DNA of 64,000 nt from Stichopus chloronotus (taxonomy: Eukaryota > Echinodermata > Holothuroidea > Aspidochirotida > Stichopodidae). A program made the translations under genes and the position numbers. The stretch's first letter is position 1, and each line of letters begins with the position of its first letter. The DNA is taken from the NCBI GenBank assembly GCA_021234535.1, contig SFZH01000008.1, positions 5,898,897-5,962,896 on the forward strand, given 5' to 3'. This document shows positions 41,101 through 53,100 of this stretch, piece after piece. The notes under the pieces are model-generated. The model saw only the letters and a list, made by a program, of their open reading frames with translations, was not told the origin of the DNA and did no database searches.

Positions 41101-44100
41101 TATGAACCAGACCTGGGAAAAAAAAAGGAATATGACCTGAAGTGAAGTTTTCTTATCAGAGGAAGGCAATTGAACAGATAACTTTTGTCAGCGATAACAG
41201 AGGAGAGTGAACATAGCAGAGAGATACATCCAAAGAAATTATTCCCTACAGTTGCCCCACTCATACAGTCTTTCTTACATTATTACGATTGTGTTTTCCT
41301 TCATCCCATTTCTGTTTGGTGATGGATTGATAAAGTTCATTGTGAGGCTCTCATAATCTCCCTCCCCCACCACCAGTTCTTTCTTCCTTTGTGGGTTCTC
41401 ATACTACAGAGGAGAAATCCATCAGTAAGATGACATGCAAAAGAAACTTATCAAAGATTAATAATGTAATTTCGCCACCAGAAAAATTCAAATCTGCTTG
41501 ATGTCTGCGTGACTAATCAGAGCAACTTGAAGTTAAGCAGACGTCTTGGTACTGAGAGAAAGAAGGAAATGAGAAAGAAAAAATGAGAGAAAGCTTAATA
41601 GATACAGAGGAGCATTGGATCTGTGGTCACAGGGAGCTCCTCATCGAAAAACAGATTTGAGAATTTCTGTGTCAGGATATCATATCAAAACCTCCAAGTC
41701 ACCTGGCAGAAGACCTTTGTTTTATTAAATGAATAAAAAACTTGTATTGTGTTTGGTTTACTTGCTTAGTCTTGAATCAATCTAAGCAACAAATCTTGCC
41801 AAGTTTGTTTTGACCAATGTGAGGAATGAATGGCCTTTAACCTTTTGATGGTTTCTGTCAGTTTTGTAATACTAGTATTTTGAGATGGTCACTTTCTCCT
41901 TATACAGTTTTTGGTTTCGATGAATTCGTAAACTTTGTAATCCTGCAGATGTATGTATGTGTGAATGTATATACATGTGTATGTATGCATGTGTGTATAT
42001 GTTTGTTAGGCCTACTTGTAAACACGATATATCGTGGGGTCAACAGGGATCAAATAGTGAAAACCTTGTAAACATGGTATTTCAAGAAAGCTAGCTTCTA
42101 GAGGTCGCTTTCCTGGTATTTTGAGGTACCTCGTGGAGTACAAATAAGGCTTTTGTTTTTTATGGAGATCAACGGTCGTTTGAGGTTCAACAGGGGTTAA
42201 GACAACATTGTAAACATGATTCGTCAAGAAGGGAAGCTTGCATAGATTTGATATTTGGTACGTGGGGAAGCTTTTGGATATGTCTCTGCACTATGCATCT
42301 GTGTCTGTTCAGATGAATACCTACAGTGTCAGTCATCAACTTAGGTCAGCAGATGTCATTGTACTTCTTAAATGGTGATATGATAAATTACTATAACATT
42401 ACAATAACCAAGCATTCTACACTTAAATTACACTTACACTGTAGTATATCACAGTCATAAAAATATCCCCCATAATAAAATCATCGAAACCACAATGCAA
42501 TTGTGCATTCTGGTTTCTTTCATATACGGTACCAGGCTCGAAAAGTTAAAACTTATTTTTGGCTTCTTCTACTTTCGTCTTATACTCTTCATGTATAATA
42601 TGTTAATATTTTTTGCTTTATAATATGTTCTCTGTGTAATATTATGAACATATTACTATTTCACGTACAAAGCTCTTTATGTGGATTGTATGCAAGAAAC
42701 TTGAAACTTCTAGTCTTGTGTAAAGTCAGCACACAGCTTTCTGGTGTTGCTATTACTTGAACTATCATATGTAAACACTATACTGAGATCACCATTCTAG
42801 TCTCCTGTAAAGTCAGTGCACAGCTTTCTGGTATTACTATTACTTGAACTATCGTATGTAAACACTATACTAAGATCACCATTCTAGTCTCCTGTAAAGT
42901 CAGTACATAGCTTTTATGTATCACTATCACATGGTTACTAGATCATATGTAAACACCATGCTGTGTTGGTTATTCTAGTCTCCTGTAAAGTGCATAGCTA
43001 TGTAGTTGTACTATCATACAGTATATTCATTCATACTTAGTAAGAATTCTCATCACCTATTGGCCCATAACAGTCAGGTGATCATGGCTTATCCTGAGAT
43101 AACTACACAGTAATTTTAGAGTAAACTCAGTGGCTGATGAATACAATAAAACAGTAGATCAATAGTGTTTTGTTGTCTGCTCTTATGTCATGATAGTAAA
43201 ACAATGGTGGTACTTTGTCAATCACGCACGCACTAACATCGCTGCCATTTGAATGATGTTGCCTTTTCTTGAGGCTTGTTTTCAATAAAAATGTGTCTAT
43301 TTACAAACCCTAATTTTCTTTTATTTTTTTCTATTTGATCAAAATTGCACTGTGCATTAATGCGCACGGTGAATCAACACAGGATCCATGTATTAAAGAG
43401 CAGATAATGCACTCTCAAGGGTTAAAGCAGTCTCTGGATGCACGAGGGCACAACCGGAGTGCATCCATCAACAGCATTGCCTCCAATCATACATTATCCC
43501 CCGGCTAATGCATGGTCCAGTGTTGATTTATCTTTAATTAAACACTGCATCACAAAGTTCATCATTTCGTAGTCTTGGTCAGTTCTGCATATAGCTATAC
43601 ATCGTACAGTAGTGATCTTAACGATCTATGCTTGTTTAAGAGAGGAAATGTGTAGTCACATGTTAGAAAGACTACACATTTTTTATTTTGTGCAACAATA
43701 AACCATTTAACTTTTTAGAGGGAAAAAGTCATTTGGAGAAGCAGTGATTTCTGTGACATTTGAAGGGGTTTTGGTTTAAAATTCTGCTGTAAAATCAACA
43801 ACTACCCTTTACTCCTTTCAGTCAGCACACTTATTTAAGCTCAATCAGGTAGTAGTTTCAGCCTCTTAATTAGGTTCCTCTGTCAGTCATTGTGCAGCCA
43901 CATGGCATTTTTATGCCCTGAATTTTCTTTTAGTCAAATATCATTGCCATTCCTTTCCTGTTTATCTTTTGAAATGTTTTCACATATATGTTTCATTGCT
44001 GCATGGAAATCAAATACCATCAGAGTGAATCCATTTGAAACTATTTATGGTAGATTTGTAGAGTATGGTAAATCAGTCCTAAAGGCTTAAGTTACATGTA

Positions 44101-47100
44101 CCAAACTGTTGTGTAATACTGTTACAGTGTAATAGATATTGCTGTATGGACGATGAGCTGCAGTTGATGTATGTTTGTGTACGAATACAGTATATAACTA
44201 CTCATTGTACTGTATCAATCTAGTCAGGGTAGTGCATGCAGTGTACATACAGGACAGTAGGGCTTTATCTATGATTCATTGTTAACAATATTGTCTGAAA
44301 CTAGGGTAAATAATAGTTACTGTCTTCATACTGCCACTTGTAACAGTACTGTATACTGTAGAATGATGCAGTCTATAGATGGAGTAGAACACACACCTGT
44401 TCAAGACTCATTAGTGACACTGCCTGCCCAAGACTGTACAATGATAGAATGTAGTGTTGAATGCGGTACAGACCTCTTTGTGCAGCCATTGCACAGACCT
44501 CTTTTTGCAGCCATTTGACATCTTCACAAAGCCATTTGTGATCTGTACAGTGACTACAATGTAGTGTTGGGCATTGCACAAACATCTTCATACAGTCATT
44601 TGTGATTTGCCGTAGACGGTACAGTGACTACAATGTAGTGTTTGGCATTGCACAGACATCTTCATACAGTCATTTGTGATTTGCCCTAGACGGTACAGTG
44701 ACTACAATGTAGTGTTGGGCATTGCAAAGACATCTTCACACAGTCATTTGTGATTTGCCCTAGACTGTGCAGTGACTACAATGTAGTGTTGTGCATTACA
44801 CAGACATCTTCATACAGTCATTTGTGATTTGCCCTAGACTGTGCAGTGACTACAATGTAGTGTTGTGCATTGCACAGACATCTTCACACAGTCATTTGTG
44901 ATTTGCCCTAAGCCGGACAGTGACTACAATGTAGTGTTTGACATTGCACAGACATCTTCATACAGTCATTTGTGATTTGCCCTAGACTGTGCAGTGACTA
45001 CAATGTAGTGTGGGGCATTGCACAGACATCTTCAGACAGTCATTTGTGATTTGCCCTAGACTGTACAGTGACTACAATGTAGTGTTGTGCATTACACAGA
45101 CATCTTCATACAGTCATTTGTGACATTAGACTGTGCAATTATAGAAAGTAGTGATGAGTCTGGCACAGACCTCATTACACAGTCATTTTGTACATTTCCA
45201 GTAGACTGTATAATTATACACTAGTGCCGATTAACTCTAGTGAATTATAGTGCATCTACACTGAATGAAGTGATAGAGATGATATAAATGGAATATAACT
45301 TATCATTTGTTGATGCATTCCTTTGCATCTTTTAATTTTGTCAATTTCTTGTAAATCTATTAAATTTTATTAGCTCATCATGAGTCAGTGTGTGCACTCA
45401 CACTTCTCTCAAACCACAGCCATAAACCCACATCACAAAATTAGTGTAAACTTATTAATGGCAAATTTGCAATCTAGTCTGTAATTTAAGAATTCTTTGC
45501 ATCAAGAAGGCCTTGGCACAGGAAGGAATTACTTAAGGTTATCCTCCAACCCAATTTTAACAACTCACAAACCTTCGGTCGAGCATCTCATAAAGGATGA
45601 CTTGTCTCTCTTTACTCTGACCCAGTTCTTCTGCTAAATTAATTTTCCCTTCATGTTTAATGGACTTTCCAGTTACTTACTAGCTGAGGAGCGGGGGGGG
45701 GGGGGGGGTAAACTGAATATTTTTCAAACTCCTCTCAGACATCCAGGGTGTGCTGTCATTGTTTTTGTCCAGTGTGTAGGGTTATTTTCCCTTTGCTGGG
45801 AATTGGCTGGTCTCTATACAATCTAGTGAATTCCTACACATTCAATTGTCGGCCAAATATGAAACTCTCAGACCATGTAAAATAACTGCTAGAATCTTTA
45901 GTACTCTCCTATAATTTTTTATGTGTGCCACATACGCAGTTGTTTGAAGGTAACATTTTATTGCGCGCTCTGACATGGTGAACCATGATTGTGAGCGTGT
46001 CCTGGAGGGATGAGGGAAGGGAGGTGAATGGTCATTTCAAGTGAAGAATTCAAAGCTTAGTAAATATGAATACTGAAAGGTACCTACTTCATCCATCTTA
46101 CCTTTAAAGACTTTGTAGGATGTAGAAGTCACAGTGGATGGCCAGGTATGTCATGTCAGGTGATCTTATACAAATTTTTGATTCCTTGCCGAGGGAAGGA
46201 ATCTATGCGATGCAGCTGTTCTTTGTGTGTCAGTATGTGCATGCGTGTTTGTGTGACACTGCTTGTAGTCATGATATCTCAAGAAGGGTAACCTTGACTG
46301 ATCTCACATTTGATGTGTGGGTTGGCTATGCTAAGTAGATCATTCCTGTTGTTTTTGGTGGAGGTCAAACATCATTTGAGGTCACCAGAGGTCAAACTGC
46401 AAAAACCTTGTAAATACAATATCTCCAGGAGTGTAACCTTGAATAATCTCATACTTAGTTGTGGGTAGGTCATGCTAAGTAGATGATTCTTTTTGTTTTT
46501 GGTAGAGGTCAAAGGTCATTTGAGGTCACCAGAGGATACTGCAAAAACCTTGTTAACACAACATTTCCAGAAATGTAAGCTTGACTGACGTCATACTTGC
46601 TGTGTGGGTTGACCATTTTTTGGAGATGACTCTAATGTTTTTAGTGGAGGTCAGAGGTCTTTTGAGGTCACCAGAGGTCAAACTGCAAAAATCTTGTAAA
46701 CAGGTTTTCTCTAGAAGGATAACCTTGACTGATGTCATACTTGCTGTGTGGGTTGACCATTTTTTGGAGATGACTCTAATGTTTTTAGTGGAGGTCAGAG
46801 GTCTTTTGAGGTCACCAGAGGTCAAACTGCAAAAATCTTGTAAACAGGTTTTCTCTAGAAGGATAACCTTGACTGATGTCATACTTGCTGTGTGGGTTGG
46901 CTATTTTAAGTAGATGATCCCTAATGTTTTAAGTATGCATCAAAGGTCATTTGAGGTCACCAGGGGTGAAACTGTAAAAACATTCTAAATACAATATCTC
47001 AAGCAGAGTAACCCTGACTGATTTCATATTTAGTTTGCTGATTAGCCATACTAAGAAAATGATGTTGGTGGATGTCAAAGGTCATTTGAGGTCACCGGTA

Positions 47101-50100
47101 GTCATAGTTTGAAGACCTTGTAAACACTTCATCAAAAGAAGGGTAACTATGGGGAATCTCTTACCTAGCAGATGGATTGTTGATATTGAGTTCATATCGT
47201 ATGATCCTTATTACCTCTGGTGATGTCAAAGAGTCAAAATTATTTATACCGTTATCTCATAAGAGAAATGGTGAGAGATCTCATACTTGCATGTCTATTG
47301 TTCATATTCAGTAGTTGTACTCTATTGTTTTTGGTTGAGGTTAAACTCTTAATATAACTCAAGAAGGGTAGCTTAGGGATTTCATACTTAGCATATACAT
47401 TGCTAATATTGAACAGATGATTTCTACCACTTTTTTGTGCCTATTGTTTTAAGAGATGGTAAAAGGTTATTTTGAGTCAAAAGCTTGTGAATGTGATCTT
47501 TCAAAAGAATAAACTGTGCTTGATCTCATACTTATCATGTTGGTAATTCATATTTGTTGTAACACAGCCATACTTGCAGTCTTTTCATGTAATGACTTGT
47601 TTTTGAAGTTTATACTTGAAAGTGATGAAGCTGGAGTTGCTAGGAGTACATCTTCAGTTTACACATACGAGGGTTGTGTTAATGGAAAGACTTTATTCAG
47701 GGCAGTTTTAAAGTGGTTGATGTTGAGCTCAATGAGAGATCATGCCCATCATGTCAGCTTATGAAATCATGTGGTTTTAGATAGTGTTTTCACCGGGTAG
47801 AAAATTCGTACCCGGGTCCCCGAACGCCATTACCCATCAGGTACCCGGGTACCCGATTGTCAATGTACGACTTCGTATGTGGCTTTGAAATTGTATAGGC
47901 CTAAGCCTTCAATTCACAACCAATCCACCTTTGATATCTCTACAGAAGACAACAAACTATCGAGTGCTTTAGGCCTTCTTGGCAGGTTATTGTTGGATTT
48001 TTTTCTTTTGTAATAAGTGATTAGAGGAGTACCCGCCTCAACAAACTATAAATGCACTCAAATGGATGGGATGTCACCTCATGTTAAAATGGATTAGGCC
48101 TGCATAGGTGAGCTGAACGCAATTGTGAGTGGAAAAAAGAAAAGTTAAATTAAATGTGATAAATCGAAATGCCCCGTCAGGCAGCCTAAATATATCGAAA
48201 AATATTCAACAGTTACACGTGTCCAGTTTACTCCCTCAGTCTCACCATCTGTGAAGCTTGAATCTTTATTCATTTCGTCAGTTCCGATTTGTTTCTTTGG
48301 TTTGCATTGTTCGACGTAACTTACCCTAGCCAAGTACAGTAGGCCTATACATAAAACTAATACAGAGTACGAACCATGTAAATTTAGTACAGTGCCTCAC
48401 GTTCAGAATTTTTAATTTGCTACTAACATTACCAATACTAACTTAGGCCTAGCCTCTACTGTAGCTGTGAGTGTGAGAAGATCCAGTCAGAACCAGTTCG
48501 GACATGTGTAACGTTGCTTCACATGTTCGTACGTTGAACTACGGCAAGTTGTACAGACAGATTGTGCCAGAACATGCCCCATGTACTACTTTCGATATGA
48601 TTACTGGGTGTGTCTTCTGACTTAAAACTTGTCCTGTTGGTTGAAAAATTTAGATCTGGTGCACGCGGGGCTGGGCTCGTAAAAGAAAAGTAACGGACAT
48701 GCGTAGTAAGTGACAATGCCCTGATAACAAAACTTTAGTCTGCTGCTTGCGGGCCTGGGGAAGGCCACGGTGTAGGCTTTGCGAAGTTAGCGCTTAGGCT
48801 ATGTTGTAAACAAACAACAGTGACTGTATGTCCTGTTAATAACCGTTCCTGGTGGGATTTGTAACAAGCTCGTGGCGTAGCTTAAACTCAAATCAGGTAC
48901 AGTAAAATGACATAAACAGTCATTTCCTACAAGGTCAAGTTTATTGCAAATAAAATAATAGATACATTTTACAGCATAACTTGCAAATACTGTTTGCAAC
49001 ACAATGCAATGTTAGGCCTATGCTTTTGTGTGTGTGTGAAAATGCTACCTGGTTAGTAATTTTGACTACCTGGGTAGAACATCGTCGGGTGGGTACCCGG
49101 GCGGGTGAAAACACTAGTTTAGATGACATGCTTATTCAAGAGATGACAGGTATTTGCCCTTACCCACATTTTAAAGCAGAGTTAATCGATAAGCCTATAA
49201 ATGATCATCCACAATACCTTGACTCAGGTGCTGTGCTGTAAATACCTATTGGTTAGACCCATTCCAAGCGTGTCATCTATTGATCACAGATGATGCACCT
49301 GAAGTCCTTTAGACAGAGCGAGATAGGAAACCTAATAAAATGTGTGAGTGAGAAAATCTTCCCTACCCAAGCTGTCGTGGGCAACTCTGGGAGTCAGAGG
49401 TACTGTAATGGCCATTTCCTGTAATTGATACCTTGGAAAGTGGTGATATTTGTCTCAGGATAAATCGCTGAGCCTGTGTTTTCACTTTCAGCTCATGAGA
49501 AAGGTCTGGTTCCCCTCCATGTGACCTGCAATGGTTCTGTTACTTCCAAGTCTGTGTTGTTTGAGTACAAAGCCAGGAGAGCTGCCAAGACACAGCAAGA
49601 TACCACCAAGGAACAACAACAACAAAGAGAATGGATTGAATTAGATGGTAAAGAAAATCAAGCTCTTCATCTTAATTTGATATTCATGTCACTCATTACT
49701 ACATTAATACTATTTCAAAGCAAGTCAGACTTCCTACTATCAACAAGATTTATTTTTCCAAGTGTTTGATTCCTTGTTGAATTGCTTGTTGTATTTGCAG
49801 TTTGGTATGTCAGGCATCAGATGTTTTCCTTTCAGCAGTATCATGGGATTCAGGGAGTAATTTAAATCACAATTTCCAAAGCTGTTTTTGATTCTCTGCC
49901 AAAGGCAGGCAAGGAATCTATGCGATGGTGATGTGGTGTGTGTGTGTATGTGTGTGTGTGTGTGTGCGTGTGTGTGTGATGCTGCTTGTTTATGCGATAT
50001 CTTAAGAAGGGTAACCTTGACTGATCTCATACTTGGTGTGCGGGTTGGTCATACTGCGTAGATGATCCCTATTGTTTTTGGTGGAGGTCAAAGGTCATTT

Positions 50101-53100
50101 GAGGTCACCAGAGGTCAAATTGTGAAAACCCTGTTCACACCATTTTTCAGGATGGGTAAGTGTGGCTAATCTCATACTTGGAATGTTGGTTGTACATACT
50201 TAGGAGATGGAGGTCAAAGGTCATTTAGGGTCACGAGAGGTCAAACCGAGAAAACCTTGTTTTCACGATATCTCAAGGAGGTTAACATTGACTAATCTCA
50301 TACCTGGTGTGTGGGTTAGTCATACTGCGTAGATAGTCCCTCTTGTTTTTGGTGGAGGTCAAAGGTCATTTGAGGTCACCAGAGGTCAAACTGTGAAACC
50401 CTGTTTACACCATTTTTCAGGATGGGTAAGCGTGGCTAATCTCATACTTGGAATGTTGGTTGTACATACTTAGTAGATGGTCACTATTGTTTTTGGTGGA
50501 GGTCAAAGGTCATTTGAGGTCACCAGAGGTCAAACTGTGAAAACCTTGTTTACGCGATGTCTCAAGAAGGGTAGCATTGACTGAACTCATATATGGTGTG
50601 TCAAACTGTGAAAACCTTGTTTACATTATATCTCAGGATGGGTAAGCGTGACTAATCTCGTACTTGGTATGTTGGTTGTTCATACTGAGTAGACTATCTC
50701 TATTGTTTTTGATGGAGGTCAAAGGTCATTTCAGGTCACCAAAGGTCAAACTGAAAAGGTTGTTCACATGATATCTCAAGATGGGTATATTTGACTGATC
50801 TTATACTTAGTCATACTAGGTAGATGATCCGTATTGTTGGTTGTGGAGGTCAATGGTCATTTAAGGCCACCACAGGTTGCCTTAAATAAGGCCAGAGGTC
50901 AAACTATGGGTAACCTTGACTGATCTCATACTTGGTGTGTAAATGATCCCTGTTGTTTTTGGTGGAGGTCAGAGGTCATTTGGGGTCATGAGTGTTCAAA
51001 CTGTGAAACCTTGTTTACATGATATCCCCGAGAATCCTTTTGGGAATAAGTTTGTAAAGAAAGAGTGGGATTTACATTTTTCAAGAAATTGTGTCTTTTT
51101 CTGTGGATGTCAAGGATTGCTTGACATCAGCAGACACCATAGTGAGAAATCAAGTCGTGAACATAGGCTTTGCAGTGTTTGATTCAATATTTGTTCTGTA
51201 TGTGGGTTATCCTTCATGAATATGGGCAAGGAATCACAAAGTCTTTAGATTTTCTGGTTCCGCCTTTTGTGTCATCCCTTGTAAAACCCTTTGAAAATTC
51301 CTCATTTGCAACAAGGAACATGTGCTTCACAGTCCTGTGTATGCATAGTTATTTTTCCACTTTGTCTAGCAAAATGAGATGTGATCCCTGGCTTGGATCT
51401 ATGAGAGGATATGATACTAGAAAATGATCCCCTTGCATGGATCAATGAGTCTGGCAAAAACCAGACCTACTTTACCCCCTGCCAACAAATCAGAATAGAG
51501 TGAAGTAATTGAAGCAGCAAGCTTCCAGTTCACATTCTAATTAAAAAACAAATGTTTGACTTTTGTGGTGAATTTTGTTTGGATAGAAAAAAAACTATAT
51601 TTATTAATCATCATGAAATGTTGTTGGATAGTTGTTTAGCAAGGTAATGGAACATTTTGATATCATGAATAAATTAGACACTGGTGTGTAATTTATCAAA
51701 AATTTAGTTATTTTGACAGTCATTTATCTGCTTGGATTTTACTTGGTCACGGTTTCATCATGTCATTTTTGCTTTCTTTGCAGATAAACAGTTCCAGATG
51801 GCACTCTTGGAGAGACTGGAACAGATTGAGAGAAGGCTGTGTCATGTTTCATCTCAGATCACACAACAGGTACCAGTAATATATCCTCTTGACTTCACAA
51901 AGAGGAGTCTCAATAGGACTGTTCCTCAACATTCTGCTGATGAAGGATTGTGAAAGACTGAGAAAACAGGGGACGAGGAGAGCATAGTGGGGAATGAATT
52001 ACCAACTTACAAGAATAGTTTCTTCAGTTAAAAATGAGTTGTTTACATGAGACTTATTATTATTGTTATTTCAGTGTACCCTAAGATTTAAAGATGTGAG
52101 AAACGGATCCTCCTTATCATCTAAAAGGGGAGCCTCTCAGACTTGAGTACACACACGCCTTCTGCTAACCCGATCATCTTCTAAGTTTTAATTTACTGAC
52201 AAGAATGTCACCCACAGTACTGCTAAAGACTACTGTATCATCCAGGGTAGGACAGGACATCAGGTTGATCTGTTCTTGTCAAGCTAAACACCATACAGTG
52301 CAAAGTTGCTATCTCACTGAAAACATGATACTCTGTAGTTATGCTGATTGGTCATCATTATGAGGGTTGTCTGCTCCATATGGAAAAGTAATTCAATATT
52401 GTGGAAAGCAACTTCTTGAAGTTTTCCCAAGAAAATAGCAGTGTTTGCCATGTTCTGTGTCCCTGCAGGGTACCTCTGGACTATGCAATTCTCATTTATC
52501 ATTCGAGGATCGGGTCGTTGCTATCTGTGAGAAGCTGATGCAAATTATGTCCCCTAAGAGTGAGGAACTTCGCAGAGAGCCGGTGCCTCGTGGTATGACA
52601 TTACTGCACTACGCCGCTGCACTGGGATATGCAAACCTCATCAAGACACTCAGAAAATGGCGGTCAGTTAATTCTCTGTGCTGTTGTGCTCTTTTAAGAC
52701 TTTAATAGGTTGATGATTTGATGTCAGTTCCTTCTCTGAAGGTAGTTATAGCAGTCTAACCTTCAGAGGTCATACAAAACATGACTTTGACGATGAAATT
52801 CATAATTATTTTCAAATTCACCAATATTTTTTAAAGGTTTATCTCTTTTTCATGTGTTGCTGGTGTAATACTGTGTTTCATGTTTTCATACATGGCTTTG
52901 TTTATGTTGTCATTTTTTGTGACTGTCAAAGTTGCAGTCAAAGCAGATGCTGTATTTGCCCAGTAATTTAATTGTTTTTTTTTTTAGAGATTTGAGGAAG
53001 AGTGTTATCATGGAACATGAGATGGACCCTCTGAATATTGATGAGCATTCCTGCACACCAATTGTAAGTTGAAAATACCATTGAAGTCTACTATCATTAT

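Larger units (their letters stand above)
36018..49491. other. Large CAMTA intron splitting the TIG domain
   Basis: 13.5-kb phase-1 intron. It contains arrays of 174 bp (36800-37495), a CAGA/CAAA tract (40866-40976), 87 bp (42700-42990), 74 bp (44500-45130), a hairpin-capped array (46180-47540), a hAT-like element (47782-49116), a DIRS end fragment (39040-39078), fold-backs at 43371-43540 and 43646-43681, and a run of 17 G near 45694. No independent gene recognised. Confidence 0.8.
49648..51783. other. CAMTA intron after TIG
   Basis: 2.1-kb phase-1 intron mostly occupied by copy C of the hairpin-capped element (49890-51243). Remaining sequence is AT-rich with nothing recognised. Confidence 0.85.

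Noticed and set aside
40677..41169. Minus-strand frames with Val-Cys-Leu-Phe repeats
   Set aside because: Direct translation of the CAGA/CAAA simple repeat.
46553..46913. Paired frames of 109-110 codons on opposite strands
   Set aside because: Produced by a near-identical 144-bp (48-codon) repeat; not genes.
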